A stretch of DNA of 12,025 nt from Gammaproteobacteria bacterium. Its GTDB lineage: Bacteria; Pseudomonadota; Gammaproteobacteria; SZUA-21. The stretch spans positions 1-12,025 of the forward strand of contig QIKQ01000146.1 in assembly GCA_003233075.1 (NCBI GenBank). The letters are read 5' to 3'. This document shows positions 5,898 through 12,025 of the stretch, piece by piece. Numbering within the stretch: the first letter of the stretch is position 1; every line of letters starts with the position of its first letter. The notes beneath the pieces are model-generated. The model was not told where the DNA came from and did not search any database. It worked only from the letters and a program-made list of their open reading frames with translations. The translations under genes and the position numbers were made by a program.

Positions 5898-7598
5898 ATG
5901 ATTCCAGAGCCCTCATACAGTACGATTCGCCCAGCCGATTTGCCGGCTCCTCCGCAAGCGGCCTTGGAGATAATGAAAGCCTGCTCAAATAGTGACGTGA
6001 CTCATCGTGAATTAGCGCAGATAGCCACTAATGATCCAATTCTTTCGGCAGAATTATTACGCATCGCGAATTCTCCTTTTTACGGCATAGGTAAGGAGGT
6101 CAGCAGCATAGGCCATGCGGTCACAATCTTAGGATTAAAGGCTTTACGTAATTTAGTGTTGTGCATATCTGTTCGGGATGCTTTTGGCAAAAAACCTCTA
6201 GAAGGGTTTAATAGTTCTGAGTTTTGGGAAGATGCTTTGTGCCGAGCGGTGGCCTGTAAAATATTAGCTAAATTTAAAAATGTAGATCCGGATGATTGTT
6301 TTACGATGGGATTATTGCAAGATTTTGGTTTATTAATACTAATTCATTTGCATCCTGAACATGCTCCCTGTTGGTCAGAAATTAGAAGTTTAGATCCAGA
6401 GCAACGAATTGCCTATGAATCCAAATTATTTGGCAATTCACATGATCAAGTTTTAATGATGTTGGCCAAGACTTGGAAATTACCTGAAGAGATGGCTTTA
6501 GTGATGGGATATCATCATTTATATGATGATCAGGCACTAGACTCTCGCATCGAAGACAAATGCCGAATTTTAAATTGTGCTGACTGGATGGCATGTGTCT
6601 ATGTATCACAAGGAAAAAATGACGTTCTCGAGCGAACACGAAATAATGTGATTTCAATATTGTCAATTGGGCAAGACCAAGTTGACGATAGCTTAGCTCA
6701 AATTCCACCCATGGTTGAAGAGGCATCTACCTCTTTGGGTCTAAGAGTGAGTGGCCAATTTGATTTTGATGAATTAATCAAACAGGCCAATGTGCAATTA
6801 GCAGAGGATAATTTAAGTTACCAAGAACTGACTTGGCAACTCAATAAAGCGCTAAAAGAACGAGATGAATTTGCAGAAGAATTAAGCAGAGAAATGAATG
6901 TTGCTCAAGAAATTCAGCAGCATTTATTGCCAGAAAAGAACGCCTGTGATTTGCCTATATTTGGTATTAATAAGGCCGCAAAAATATTGTCTGGCGATTT
7001 TTATGATTTTTTCACAACAAAGAGTGGATTAATTTATTTCAATTTGGCAGATGTGTCGGGTAAAGGGATTACGGCTGCGTTATTAATGACTAAAGCATGT
7101 AGCCTGTTTCGTTGCCTCGCTAAGGAGGGAACAGCGCTAATCGATCTGGTTAGTATCTTAAATCGAGAAATTTGTGAAACGGCAACGCGAGGAATGTTTG
7201 TCACCATGGTTGCGGGTTGCTATGATCCTGTAAAAGATCAAATAAAAATAGTGAACGCTGGGCATATCCCGGTGCTTATTTATCGTCCAGATGGCAAATT
7301 TATCGAATTATCGGCACAGTCGGCACCTGTGGGAATAATGGTCGAAACTGAATTTAAAGAAGTTGGTTTTACTTTAGGTAAGAATGTGATGTACGCATTC
7401 ACTGATGGGGTAACGGAAGCGAAGTTAGGCGATGGTCAAATGCTAATGTTAGACGGCTTAAAAGAATTGATTCGAGAGTACTCGAAAACGGCTGCTGAGA
7501 ATCGCTTGGATAAATTAATTAATCATTTGTCCAAAGAAGCGGATTTCGCGCATGACGATATTACACTTTTATTGTTGGATAATAATCGTGATTGCTGA
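5898..7598 (+). CDS. HDOD domain - PP2C (SpoIIE/RsbU-type) serine phosphatase
   Basis: Cytosolic signalling protein of 566 residues with two modules. Residues 14-210 are an HDOD domain (PAPPQAALEIMKACS, NDPILSAELLRIANSPFYG and IGHAVTILGLKALRNL are typical); HDOD domains lack full HD phosphohydrolase catalysis and act as signalling or interaction modules. A helical, probably coiled-coil linker (about 293-343) ends in EMNVAQEIQQHLLP, the usual lead-in to RsbU-like phosphatases. Residues 355-560 are the PP2C/SpoIIE phosphatase, with metal-binding aspartates in SGDFYD (D367), ADVSGKG (D385), FTDGVTEA (D503) and HDDITL (D553/D554). By family knowledge it should remove phosphate from a STAS protein such as the one encoded two genes downstream. 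A TAA sits directly in frame before the ATG, fixing it as the first possible start; TTAAGAG upstream is the likely Shine-Dalgarno. The next gene begins 7 nt after the stop. Confidence 0.93.
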   Translation: MIPEPSYSTIRPADLPAPPQAALEIMKACSNSDVTHRELAQIATNDPILSAELLRIANSPFYGIGKEVSSIGHAVTILGLKALRNLVLCISVRDAFGKKPLEGFNSSEFWEDALCRAVACKILAKFKNVDPDDCFTMGLLQDFGLLILIHLHPEHAPCWSEIRSLDPEQRIAYESKLFGNSHDQVLMMLAKTWKLPEEMALVMGYHHLYDDQALDSRIEDKCRILNCADWMACVYVSQGKNDVLERTRNNVISILSIGQDQVDDSLAQIPPMVEEASTSLGLRVSGQFDFDELIKQANVQLAEDNLSYQELTWQLNKALKERDEFAEELSREMNVAQEIQQHLLPEKNACDLPIFGINKAAKILSGDFYDFFTTKSGLIYFNLADVSGKGITAALLMTKACSLFRCLAKEGTALIDLVSILNREICETATRGMFVTMVAGCYDPVKDQIKIVNAGHIPVLIYRPDGKFIELSAQSAPVGIMVETEFKEVGFTLGKNVMYAFTDGVTEAKLGDGQMLMLDGLKELIREYSKTAAENRLDKLINHLSKEADFAHDDITLLLLDNNRDC

Positions 7599-7605
7599 AA
7601 TAAAA

Positions 7606-8019
7606 ATGCTTGAATTAAGAATTCCTTCCTGCGCAGATAGGCTTAAACTGGTGCGCTCAGTGGTTAATTGTGCGGGTCAAATGTTTGGTTTTAAAGATGA
7701 GGAAGTAGACAGTTTAGTGTTAGCAGTAAACGAAGCGTGTATGAATATAATGCAACACGCTTATTGTGAACGTGAAGGCGAAATAATTTTAGAAATTATA
7801 GATAAGCACAACGAATTAGTTTTCCGACTGACTGACTTTGCGGATACAGTCGATAAAAGTTGCATTAAACCAAGGGACTTATCTGATATACGCCCTGGTG
7901 GCCTAGGTGTACACTTAATGCAAGAAGTAATGGACGACGTTAGCTTTTTTGACGGCCCAAATAATAAAGGCAATGTGGTAGAACTTAGCAAAAAGCTTCA
8001 ACAACGGGAAGGTGCATGA
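7606..8019 (+). CDS. RsbW/SpoIIAB-like serine kinase (HATPase_c_2, anti-sigma-factor type)
   Basis: Small GHKL-fold ATP-binding protein, 137 residues, of the RsbW/SpoIIAB-like group, which phosphorylate STAS partners. The N-box is VNEACMNIMQHAY with Glu43 and Asn47. The G2 box is RPGGLGVHLMQEVMD (96-110). The G1 region reads LTDFADTVD (75-83), with Asp77 kept but the usual glycines missing, so the nucleotide site is slightly unusual. I chose the ATG at 7606 because it gives the normal short N-terminus MLELRIPS. An in-frame GTG at 7588 and ATG at 7552 would add a hydrophobic stretch encoded inside the preceding gene and are unlikely. The stop overlaps the STAS start by 4 nt (ATGA), indicating coupled translation and matched amounts of kinase and target. 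No sigma factor gene is nearby, so its partner may be only the STAS protein. Confidence 0.88.
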   Translation: MLELRIPSCADRLKLVRSVVNCAGQMFGFKDEEVDSLVLAVNEACMNIMQHAYCEREGEIILEIIDKHNELVFRLTDFADTVDKSCIKPRDLSDIRPGGLGVHLMQEVMDDVSFFDGPNNKGNVVELSKKLQQREGA

Positions 8020-8345
8020 TGGAATTTGATGTTACTACAGAAGACAAATACACAGTAATCGCACTTAAAGGTGAAGTTGATTTACATTATTCCCCAACTG
8101 CACGAAAGCAGATACTAAAGTATTTGGGTAAGAATCAAAATGTGTTGGTTGATTTATCCCAAGTAGATTATATTGATAGTTCTGGCGTTGCTAGTCTGGT
8201 TGAAGGTTATCAATTAGCAAAAAATAATCAAATTAAGTTTGGACTAGTAGGGGCGAGTGACGCAGCACTTCACGTTCTTCAGCTTGCTCGCTTGGACAAA
8301 ATATTCCCGATGTATGCGAACTTAAAAGAATGTCTGGATACTTAG
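8016..8345 (+). CDS. STAS-domain protein, anti-anti-sigma-factor-like (possible MlaB-type transporter subunit)
   Basis: Single STAS domain, 109 residues, matching SpoIIAA/RsbV length. The phospho-site loop is YIDSSGVASLVEG (52-64), where Ser55 aligns with the serine phosphorylated in RsbV/SpoIIAA (Ser56 is the alternative). The domain spans almost the whole protein: KYTVIALKGEVDLHYS at the start, NVLVDLSQVDYIDSSG in the middle and FGLVGASDAALHVLQLARLDKIF at the end. Translation starts in the ATGA overlap with the kinase gene; a second ATG follows immediately, so the first residue could be either Met. MlaB, the regulatory subunit of Mla lipid transporters, is also a stand-alone STAS protein of similar size, and the mlaE-like gene begins 79 nt downstream. 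It may therefore be a partner-switch target, an MlaB-like subunit, or both. The STAS assignment is firm; the partner is inferred. Confidence 0.9.
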   Translation: MMEFDVTTEDKYTVIALKGEVDLHYSPTARKQILKYLGKNQNVLVDLSQVDYIDSSGVASLVEGYQLAKNNQIKFGLVGASDAALHVLQLARLDKIFPMYANLKECLDT

Positions 8346-8413
8346 GTTCTTCGCACAAAATATACAGCTAATAGAAATACAAATACGATTTTTCAGGTGT
8401 AGAAATTAAAGAC

Positions 8414-8418
8414 GGAGG
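8414..8418 (+). promoter_or_regulatory. Strong Shine-Dalgarno fixing a GTG start for the permease gene
   Basis: GGAGG lies 6 nt before GTG at 8425, ideal spacing. The next in-frame ATG (8437) would be 18 nt away, too far. This decides the GTG start and suggests stronger translation initiation for the transporter genes than for the signalling genes upstream. The 79-nt gap 8346-8424 shows no terminator, so read-through from the STAS gene is expected. Confidence 0.75.
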
Positions 8419-8424
8419 AAAAGC

Positions 8425-9246
8425 GTGACTACTGTCATGTCAGGTTTTATACGCTTTGTTGAAAATGTAGGACGAAAGTTTGTTGGCGGCATAGCTGAAT
8501 TAGGCTATGTGCTCGTTCTATTCGCAGAAAGCTTATATTGGGGGTTTGTTGGCCATTCGCGCCAGCAACCTGTTCGTGTCCAATCCGTTTTAAAAGAAAT
8601 TAGAGAAATTGGTTTTAATGCAGTTCTTATAGTCAGCGTTTTATGTATGGCGGTAGGGGCGATGTTGGCGATTCAAGGTGTGGCGACCTTAAAAGCATTT
8701 GGCCAAGAGCTGCGAACTATCGATTTGGTCGCACAGGCGACCACCCGAGAATTTGCTTCCCTTATCGTCGGAATTTTGGTGGCAGGTCGATCTGGATCAG
8801 CAATTACTGCCCGCATTGGTACCATGCATGAATCACAGGAAATAGATGCCCTGCGCGTGATAGGTATAAATCCGGTCCGTCATTTAGGGTCACCGGTTCT
8901 ATTGGCGATGATAGTTTGTGTGCCATTGCTAACAATAGTTGGCTATTTTATGTGTATTTTCGGCAGCGGGCTTTTTGTTTCGAGTGCGTTAGATATTCCC
9001 TTAGCCACCTATATGGAACGAACATTGGAAGTACTTACGTTAAATGATGTAAGCCAAGGATTGATAAAAAGTTCAGTATTCGCGATTATAATCGCACTGG
9101 TTGGAGTGAGTAACGGTTTTCAAGTGGGCAGTGGCGCTGAAGGTGTTGGTCGCTCAACGACCCGTTCAGTCGTGTTATCGATTAGTTTTATAGTTGTTGC
9201 AGACATGATATTTACTTATTTCTTAAACATAGCGAGTTTTAGTTAA
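8425..9246 (+). CDS. mlaE: MlaE-like ABC transporter permease (lipid transport)
   Basis: Inner-membrane permease of 273 residues in the MlaE/YrbE family, which works with an MlaF-type ATPase and an MCE protein to move phospholipids between inner and outer membrane. The family core is clear: REFASLIVGILVAGRSGSAI (108-127), ARIGTM (129-134) and the coupling-helix region ESQEIDALRVIGINPVRHL (136-154). Membrane segments lie at about 22-42, 64-90, 108-125, 156-185 and 213-232, with a last one at about 248-270. The start is GTG, supported by a strong GGAGG. The gene ends in TAATG, with the ATPase ATG overlapping its stop, so the two are translationally coupled. Gene order is E then F then D, unlike E. 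coli mlaFEDCB. The symbol denotes family membership rather than proven orthology to E. coli mlaE. Confidence 0.93.
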   Translation: MTTVMSGFIRFVENVGRKFVGGIAELGYVLVLFAESLYWGFVGHSRQQPVRVQSVLKEIREIGFNAVLIVSVLCMAVGAMLAIQGVATLKAFGQELRTIDLVAQATTREFASLIVGILVAGRSGSAITARIGTMHESQEIDALRVIGINPVRHLGSPVLLAMIVCVPLLTIVGYFMCIFGSGLFVSSALDIPLATYMERTLEVLTLNDVSQGLIKSSVFAIIIALVGVSNGFQVGSGAEGVGRSTTRSVVLSISFIVVADMIFTYFLNIASFS

Positions 9247-10064
9247 TGCATGACATGGATTTAGAATACGCTATTGAAGTAGAGGACTTAGAAACGTATT
9301 ACGGCGATCGTCAGATATTAAGGGGCGTATCGCTTAAAGTTGCGCCCGAAGAGATTATGGTCATTATGGGCGGTAGCGGTTCTGGTAAGAGCACGTTATT
9401 GAGGTATATTCTCGGTCTTAATCCGCCGCATGCAGGCACTATTAAATTGTTGGGCAATGATATTTCCAAAATATCTAGTCAGGAACTATATTTACTAAAA
9501 AAGGATATCGGTGTTTCTTTTCAAAGTGGCGCACTAATGCGTTCTTTGTCAGTAGGCGAGAATATATGTATGCCGCTAAAAGAGCATACCAAGCTCGATG
9601 AAAATACCATGCATATTATGGCGCGCATGAAATTGGAAGTAGTTAACTTGTCTGGCTTTGAAGACTTGATGCCTGCCGAATTATCGGGGGGCATGATTAA
9701 ACGTGCAGCCATTGCGCGAGCAATTGTGATGGACCCAAAGTTGTTATTTTTTGACGAGCCCTCTGCTGGATTAGACCCAGTCGTTGCAGCAGAACTGGAT
9801 GAGTTAATATTACATTTACGATCGGCCTTAAAAATGACCATTGTAGTCGTAACGCATGAATTAGACAGTGCCTTTAAAATCGCAGATCGAATTACAATAT
9901 TAGATCAAGGCAAAATATTATTAACGGGCACGACCGAAGAAGTAAAAAACAGCGATGATCGACGAATCCAGGATTTGTTAAATCGGCGACCTAAGCAGGA
10001 AGAAATTGATCCTGAAAAATATTTGGATATTTTATTAGGTAAAAAGGCGAGACAAGTGCCATGA
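9246..10064 (+). CDS. mlaF: MlaF-like ABC transporter ATPase (lipid transport)
   Basis: Cytosolic nucleotide-binding subunit of 272 residues that would power the MlaE-like permease. Motifs in order: Walker A GGSGSGKST (42-50); Q-loop with Gln93 in SFQSGALMRSLSVGENI, the form typical of MlaF; ABC signature LSGGM (146-150); Walker B LLFFDEP with Asp170/Glu171; D-loop SAGLDP; and switch His204 in VTHELDSAF. About 28 residues follow the ABC core (LLNRRPKQEEIDPEKYLDIL and on). In E. coli MlaF a C-terminal extension contacts the STAS subunit MlaB, so this tail fits a STAS partner. The ATG overlaps the mlaE stop by one base; Met4 is a possible alternative start. After the stop there is a 200-bp AT-rich gap before the MCE gene, with no clear terminator. 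Confidence 0.95.
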   Translation: MHDMDLEYAIEVEDLETYYGDRQILRGVSLKVAPEEIMVIMGGSGSGKSTLLRYILGLNPPHAGTIKLLGNDISKISSQELYLLKKDIGVSFQSGALMRSLSVGENICMPLKEHTKLDENTMHIMARMKLEVVNLSGFEDLMPAELSGGMIKRAAIARAIVMDPKLLFFDEPSAGLDPVVAAELDELILHLRSALKMTIVVVTHELDSAFKIADRITILDQGKILLTGTTEEVKNSDDRRIQDLLNRRPKQEEIDPEKYLDILLGKKARQVP

Positions 10065-10066
10065 TA

Positions 10067-10120
10067 TTGTGAGCAGATTATTTAGATAGATTTGTAATCG
10101 AAAATGTTTAAGTTGTGAGC
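10067..10120 (+). repeat. Two direct TTGTGAGC repeats in the mlaF-mlaD gap
   Basis: TTGTGAGC occurs at 10067-10074 and 10113-10120, 46 bp apart start to start, each followed by an AT-rich tract ending in ATTTAG. The gap is unusually long for this otherwise tight operon, and the repeats could be binding sites for a regulator. The rest of the gap (to 10264) shows no gene and no terminator. Confidence 0.3.
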
Positions 10121-10231
10121 TATATTTAGCAAAAGTGGATTTTGTTACATTTAATTTACATCACTTCGGGGTAATATATTCAGGGACGAATTGTTCAGAG
10201 CTTCCATAAAGGTTTTCGCGTTAAGATAGGT

Positions 10232-10237
10232 TAGAAT
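10232..10237 (+). promoter_or_regulatory. Possible -10 element before the MCE gene
   Basis: TAGAAT (5 of 6 to consensus) lies 27 bp before the MCE gene's ATG, inside a 200-bp gap. No convincing -35 is found at 16-18 bp upstream, so this is only a candidate for a secondary promoter. Confidence 0.2.
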
Positions 10238-10264
10238 ATAGTGAGTCAAATTTAGGTTGCTATT

Positions 10265-11212
10265 ATGAAACAAGAAAATATCAATTACGTCACTGTCGGT
10301 GCCTTTGTGTTGGTGATACTGAGTTTTTTTATGGTGGCGATTTACCAAATTGCCTCTGATGGTATTGACCTAAAAAAATACAAGATTCGATATGGCAGCA
10401 TTATGGGCATTAAAAAAGGCAGCCCAGTTTCCTACCATGGAAATCCCGTTGGATCAGTAACCGATATTTCACGTGTACATAAGGACGGCAGAACTACCTT
10501 CGAAGTTGAAATTAGTATTAACTCTGATTACAAAATACCTGAATTGAGCGTTGCACATATTGTCACACCCAATTTTTTATCTGAGCAACAAATTGATATT
10601 CACGAAGTATCGAGTAAGCTTTACTTGAAACAAAACGATACTATCACGGGCGAGCAAGAAGTCAGTTTTATGACGCTGATGAATAATGTCGCACAAGAGG
10701 TGAATTCAGTTTCAACTACCAGCATCAAGCCGCTATTACATAATTTAAGTCGGCATATTGATAAAATTGGTAATAAATTAACTGTACAAATTCCGCAGAT
10801 TGCCGAAAACACAAATAAGCTGTTATTAAATTTAAATCAGGGCGCGGATCATATTAATCGTATCTTAGGCTCTGAGAATCAGAAGTATATTAGAAATATC
10901 TTAATTAATGCGGATAAGATATCTGGAAAATTCTACCAAATGTCAGAAAAAATGGACTCAGCTCGCATAAAGTTATCATTAGTACTTGAAAATACGAACA
11001 AAATATTAGATTCTAACAAGCAAGACGTGAGGCATTCGGTTATTGCGTTTCGAAAATCGCTTGAAACAGTTTCTAACCGAATCAATACTATTGTCTACAA
11101 TATAGAGCAGACAAGTCGAAATTTTAGTGAATTTAGTCGTAAAATACGGCAAAATCCAGGTTCGCTAATTGGTGGTAAGTCACCGAAGGAGCAAGGAGTA
11201 TTTAAGCGCTAA
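10265..11212 (+). CDS. mlaD: MlaD-like MCE domain protein (lipid transport, periplasmic)
   Basis: Inner-membrane-anchored periplasmic protein of 315 residues with one MCE domain, the substrate-binding ring component of MCE lipid transporters. Residues 8-30 form the single N-terminal membrane helix. The MCE domain runs about 38-115, with YGSIMGIKKGSPVSYHGNPVGSVTDI as its core. The remainder (about 135-290) is predicted helical with heptad-like spacing (LLHNLSRHIDKIGNKL, NTNKLLLNLNQGADHINRIL), as in MCE proteins that extend through the periplasm. The end FSRKIRQNPGSLIGG (290-304) is typical of MCE proteins paired with PqiC-like lipoproteins. It is longer than E. coli MlaD (about 180 residues) because of this helical extension. 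The stop overlaps the lipoprotein ATG by one base (TAATG). Family is sure; the symbol is by family, not proven orthology. Confidence 0.9.
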   Translation: MKQENINYVTVGAFVLVILSFFMVAIYQIASDGIDLKKYKIRYGSIMGIKKGSPVSYHGNPVGSVTDISRVHKDGRTTFEVEISINSDYKIPELSVAHIVTPNFLSEQQIDIHEVSSKLYLKQNDTITGEQEVSFMTLMNNVAQEVNSVSTTSIKPLLHNLSRHIDKIGNKLTVQIPQIAENTNKLLLNLNQGADHINRILGSENQKYIRNILINADKISGKFYQMSEKMDSARIKLSLVLENTNKILDSNKQDVRHSVIAFRKSLETVSNRINTIVYNIEQTSRNFSEFSRKIRQNPGSLIGGKSPKEQGVFKR

Positions 11213-11919
11213 TGGCTAACACTACTTTCAAAATAATAAGTTTATCGAGCATAGTAGTATTGTTAGGTGCTTGTGTGGGCGGAATTGTTGGTGGCAAACC
11301 CCCTAAGGAGAATCACTATGATATTCCTTACGTTGCTCCAAAACTAATTTTACGCAAACCACTGTTAAATGGCACGTTGGGTATCGCTAGACCGGAAACC
11401 GATGGTGTTCATGACAACGTACAAATGTTATTTACTTATTCGGACCGACCTCATAGTGTCACGAAACATAATTATCATTTGTGGCAAGATGCGCCAAGTA
11501 GTTTGGTACAAAAACGATTAAGACGCTACTTTATGGATGCGCAGATCGCAAAAAAGGTTGTCTATTTTGATCCAGGTGAAAATGTAGATTATATTTTAAA
11601 ATCAAGAATTCATCGCTTGGAGCGATTTGTAAATAAAGACAAAAATAAGAAATATGACGAAGTCGTTTTTGGCATTGAGATTAGAATTATACGCGCCTCA
11701 AATTATTCGACAGTTTTTCCTGAGGTCTATTTTGAGAAACGTATCCGCACACTGCGTTCATCCAGTAGCGAAGAAACTGTCCACGCCTCCGTGGAAGCTT
11801 TTGGCATAGCATTTAAACAGTCTATGGATAGTTATGTGCAGACCAATTTGCCTAAGAAAAAATCAAGAACAGCAAAAAAAAACCGCGTCAAAAGTGAAAA
11901 ACTAACGCATTCTAAGTAA
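11212..11919 (+). CDS. ABC-type transport auxiliary lipoprotein (PqiC-like)
   Basis: Predicted outer-membrane lipoprotein, 235 residues. A signal peptide (about 7-20) ends in the lipobox LLGAC with Cys21 as the acylated residue; the following Val-Gly contain no Asp at +2, consistent with outer-membrane sorting. The body (about 42-212) has the spacing of the ABC-transport auxiliary (PqiC/YmbA) family: LILRKPLLNGTLGIARP near the start, the segment PSSLVQKRLRRYFMDAQIAKKVV in the middle, and an alternating basic/hydrophobic YILKSRIHRLERF strand. Such lipoproteins partner MCE proteins and receive lipids at the outer membrane. A basic tail (214-229, KKKSRTAKKNRVK) includes a run of nine A (11874-11882), where slippage would change the last residues. 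Overall similarity to PqiC is judged by pattern only, so the family call is moderately sure; position after mlaD supports it. Confidence 0.75.
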   Translation: MANTTFKIISLSSIVVLLGACVGGIVGGKPPKENHYDIPYVAPKLILRKPLLNGTLGIARPETDGVHDNVQMLFTYSDRPHSVTKHNYHLWQDAPSSLVQKRLRRYFMDAQIAKKVVYFDPGENVDYILKSRIHRLERFVNKDKNKKYDEVVFGIEIRIIRASNYSTVFPEVYFEKRIRTLRSSSSEETVHASVEAFGIAFKQSMDSYVQTNLPKKKSRTAKKNRVKSEKLTHSK

Positions 11920-11930
11920 ATTCAGCTTAC

Positions 11931-11948
11931 CCCGCAGCTTGCTGCGGG
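11931..11948 (+). terminator. Hairpin downstream of the lipoprotein gene
   Basis: CCCGCAG (11931-11937) and CTGCGGG (11942-11948) form a perfect GC-rich stem with a CTTG loop, 11 nt after the last stop codon of the operon. No T-tract follows, so it may be a weak or factor-assisted terminator, or a REP-like 3'-end stabiliser. Confidence 0.45.
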
Positions 11949-11970
11949 CACAACCTATTGGGGGTTTCCA

Positions 11971-12025
11971 AAGGGGGAGAATGGAATTACCCCCCTTCGG
12001 TCGCCCGTGCGAATTCACTTCGCGC
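11971..12025. repeat. Hairpin-rich intergenic repeats at the window edge
   Basis: AAGGGGG (11971-11977) pairs perfectly with CCCCCTT (11991-11997). GTGCGAA (12007-12013) pairs with TTCGCGC (12019-12025) through one G-T wobble. Clustered short GC-rich palindromes between genes suggest REP/MITE-like sequence, cut by the window end. No gene is seen after 11919. Confidence 0.4.

Noticed and set aside
7552..7605. Longer N-terminus for the HATPase kinase from ATG at 7552 or GTG at 7588
   Set aside because: It would overlap the preceding phosphatase gene and add a non-homologous hydrophobic stretch; ATG 7606 gives the normal family start.
11874..11882. A9 run as a phase-variable or programmed frameshift site in the lipoprotein gene
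   Set aside because: It is only about 12 codons from the end, in a basic tail outside the domain, so slippage would have little effect and there is no sign of an alternative frame being used.

Overview
The window is a stretch of bacterial chromosome, AT-rich (roughly 40% GC by eye), most likely from a gammaproteobacterium. The reasons are a Pseudomonas-type, Mg-class HemB with aspartates where zinc-type enzymes have cysteines, and an Mla/MCE-type lipid transport ABC cassette ending in an outer-membrane lipoprotein, which implies a Gram-negative double membrane. I cannot name the genus. No phage, transposase, CRISPR, rRNA or tRNA gene is visible.

Layout. (1) 149-2716, minus strand: hemB (porphobilinogen synthase) followed 24 nt later by an exported S33-type alpha/beta hydrolase, probably one transcript. 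(2) 2717-2854: a short AT-rich divergent promoter region. (3) 2855-5419, plus strand: a membrane fatty acid hydroxylase/sterol desaturase-family protein, a TVP38/TMEM64 (DedA-like) membrane protein and the arsenosugar-pathway radical SAM enzyme ArsS, closely spaced. (4) 5420-5897: the only long gene-free stretch. It holds a GC-rich block (about 54% GC over 5461-5700 by hand count) full of short hairpins, with an extended -10 promoter before it and a terminator-like hairpin after it, then a possible 30-codon basic ORF with a good Shine-Dalgarno. (5) 5898-8345: a complete partner-switching set in order: HDOD-PP2C (RsbU/SpoIIE-like) phosphatase, RsbW-like HATPase kinase, and STAS-domain anti-anti-sigma-like protein. 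(6) 8425-11919: a lipid-transport ABC system: MlaE-like permease, MlaF-like ATPase, MlaD-like MCE protein and a PqiC-like auxiliary lipoprotein. (7) 11920-12025: hairpin-rich intergenic sequence.

The most interesting reading is that regions 5 and 6 form one functional unit. MlaB, the regulatory subunit of the Mla ABC transporter, is itself a STAS-domain protein. Here a STAS protein with the DSSG phospho-site motif of SpoIIAA/RsbV sits between its presumed kinase and phosphatase on one side and an MlaE/MlaF pair on the other, with no sigma factor in view. The simplest hypothesis is a transporter whose ATPase is switched by reversible serine phosphorylation of an MlaB-like STAS subunit, with the HDOD-PP2C protein as sensor. 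This is inference from gene order and motifs, not demonstrated.

The second point of interest is the 5467-5718 block, which could be a structured small RNA (several GGA motifs, two in hairpin loops, resemble CsrA/RsmA binding sites) or a dispersed GC-rich repeat element. Sequence alone does not decide this.
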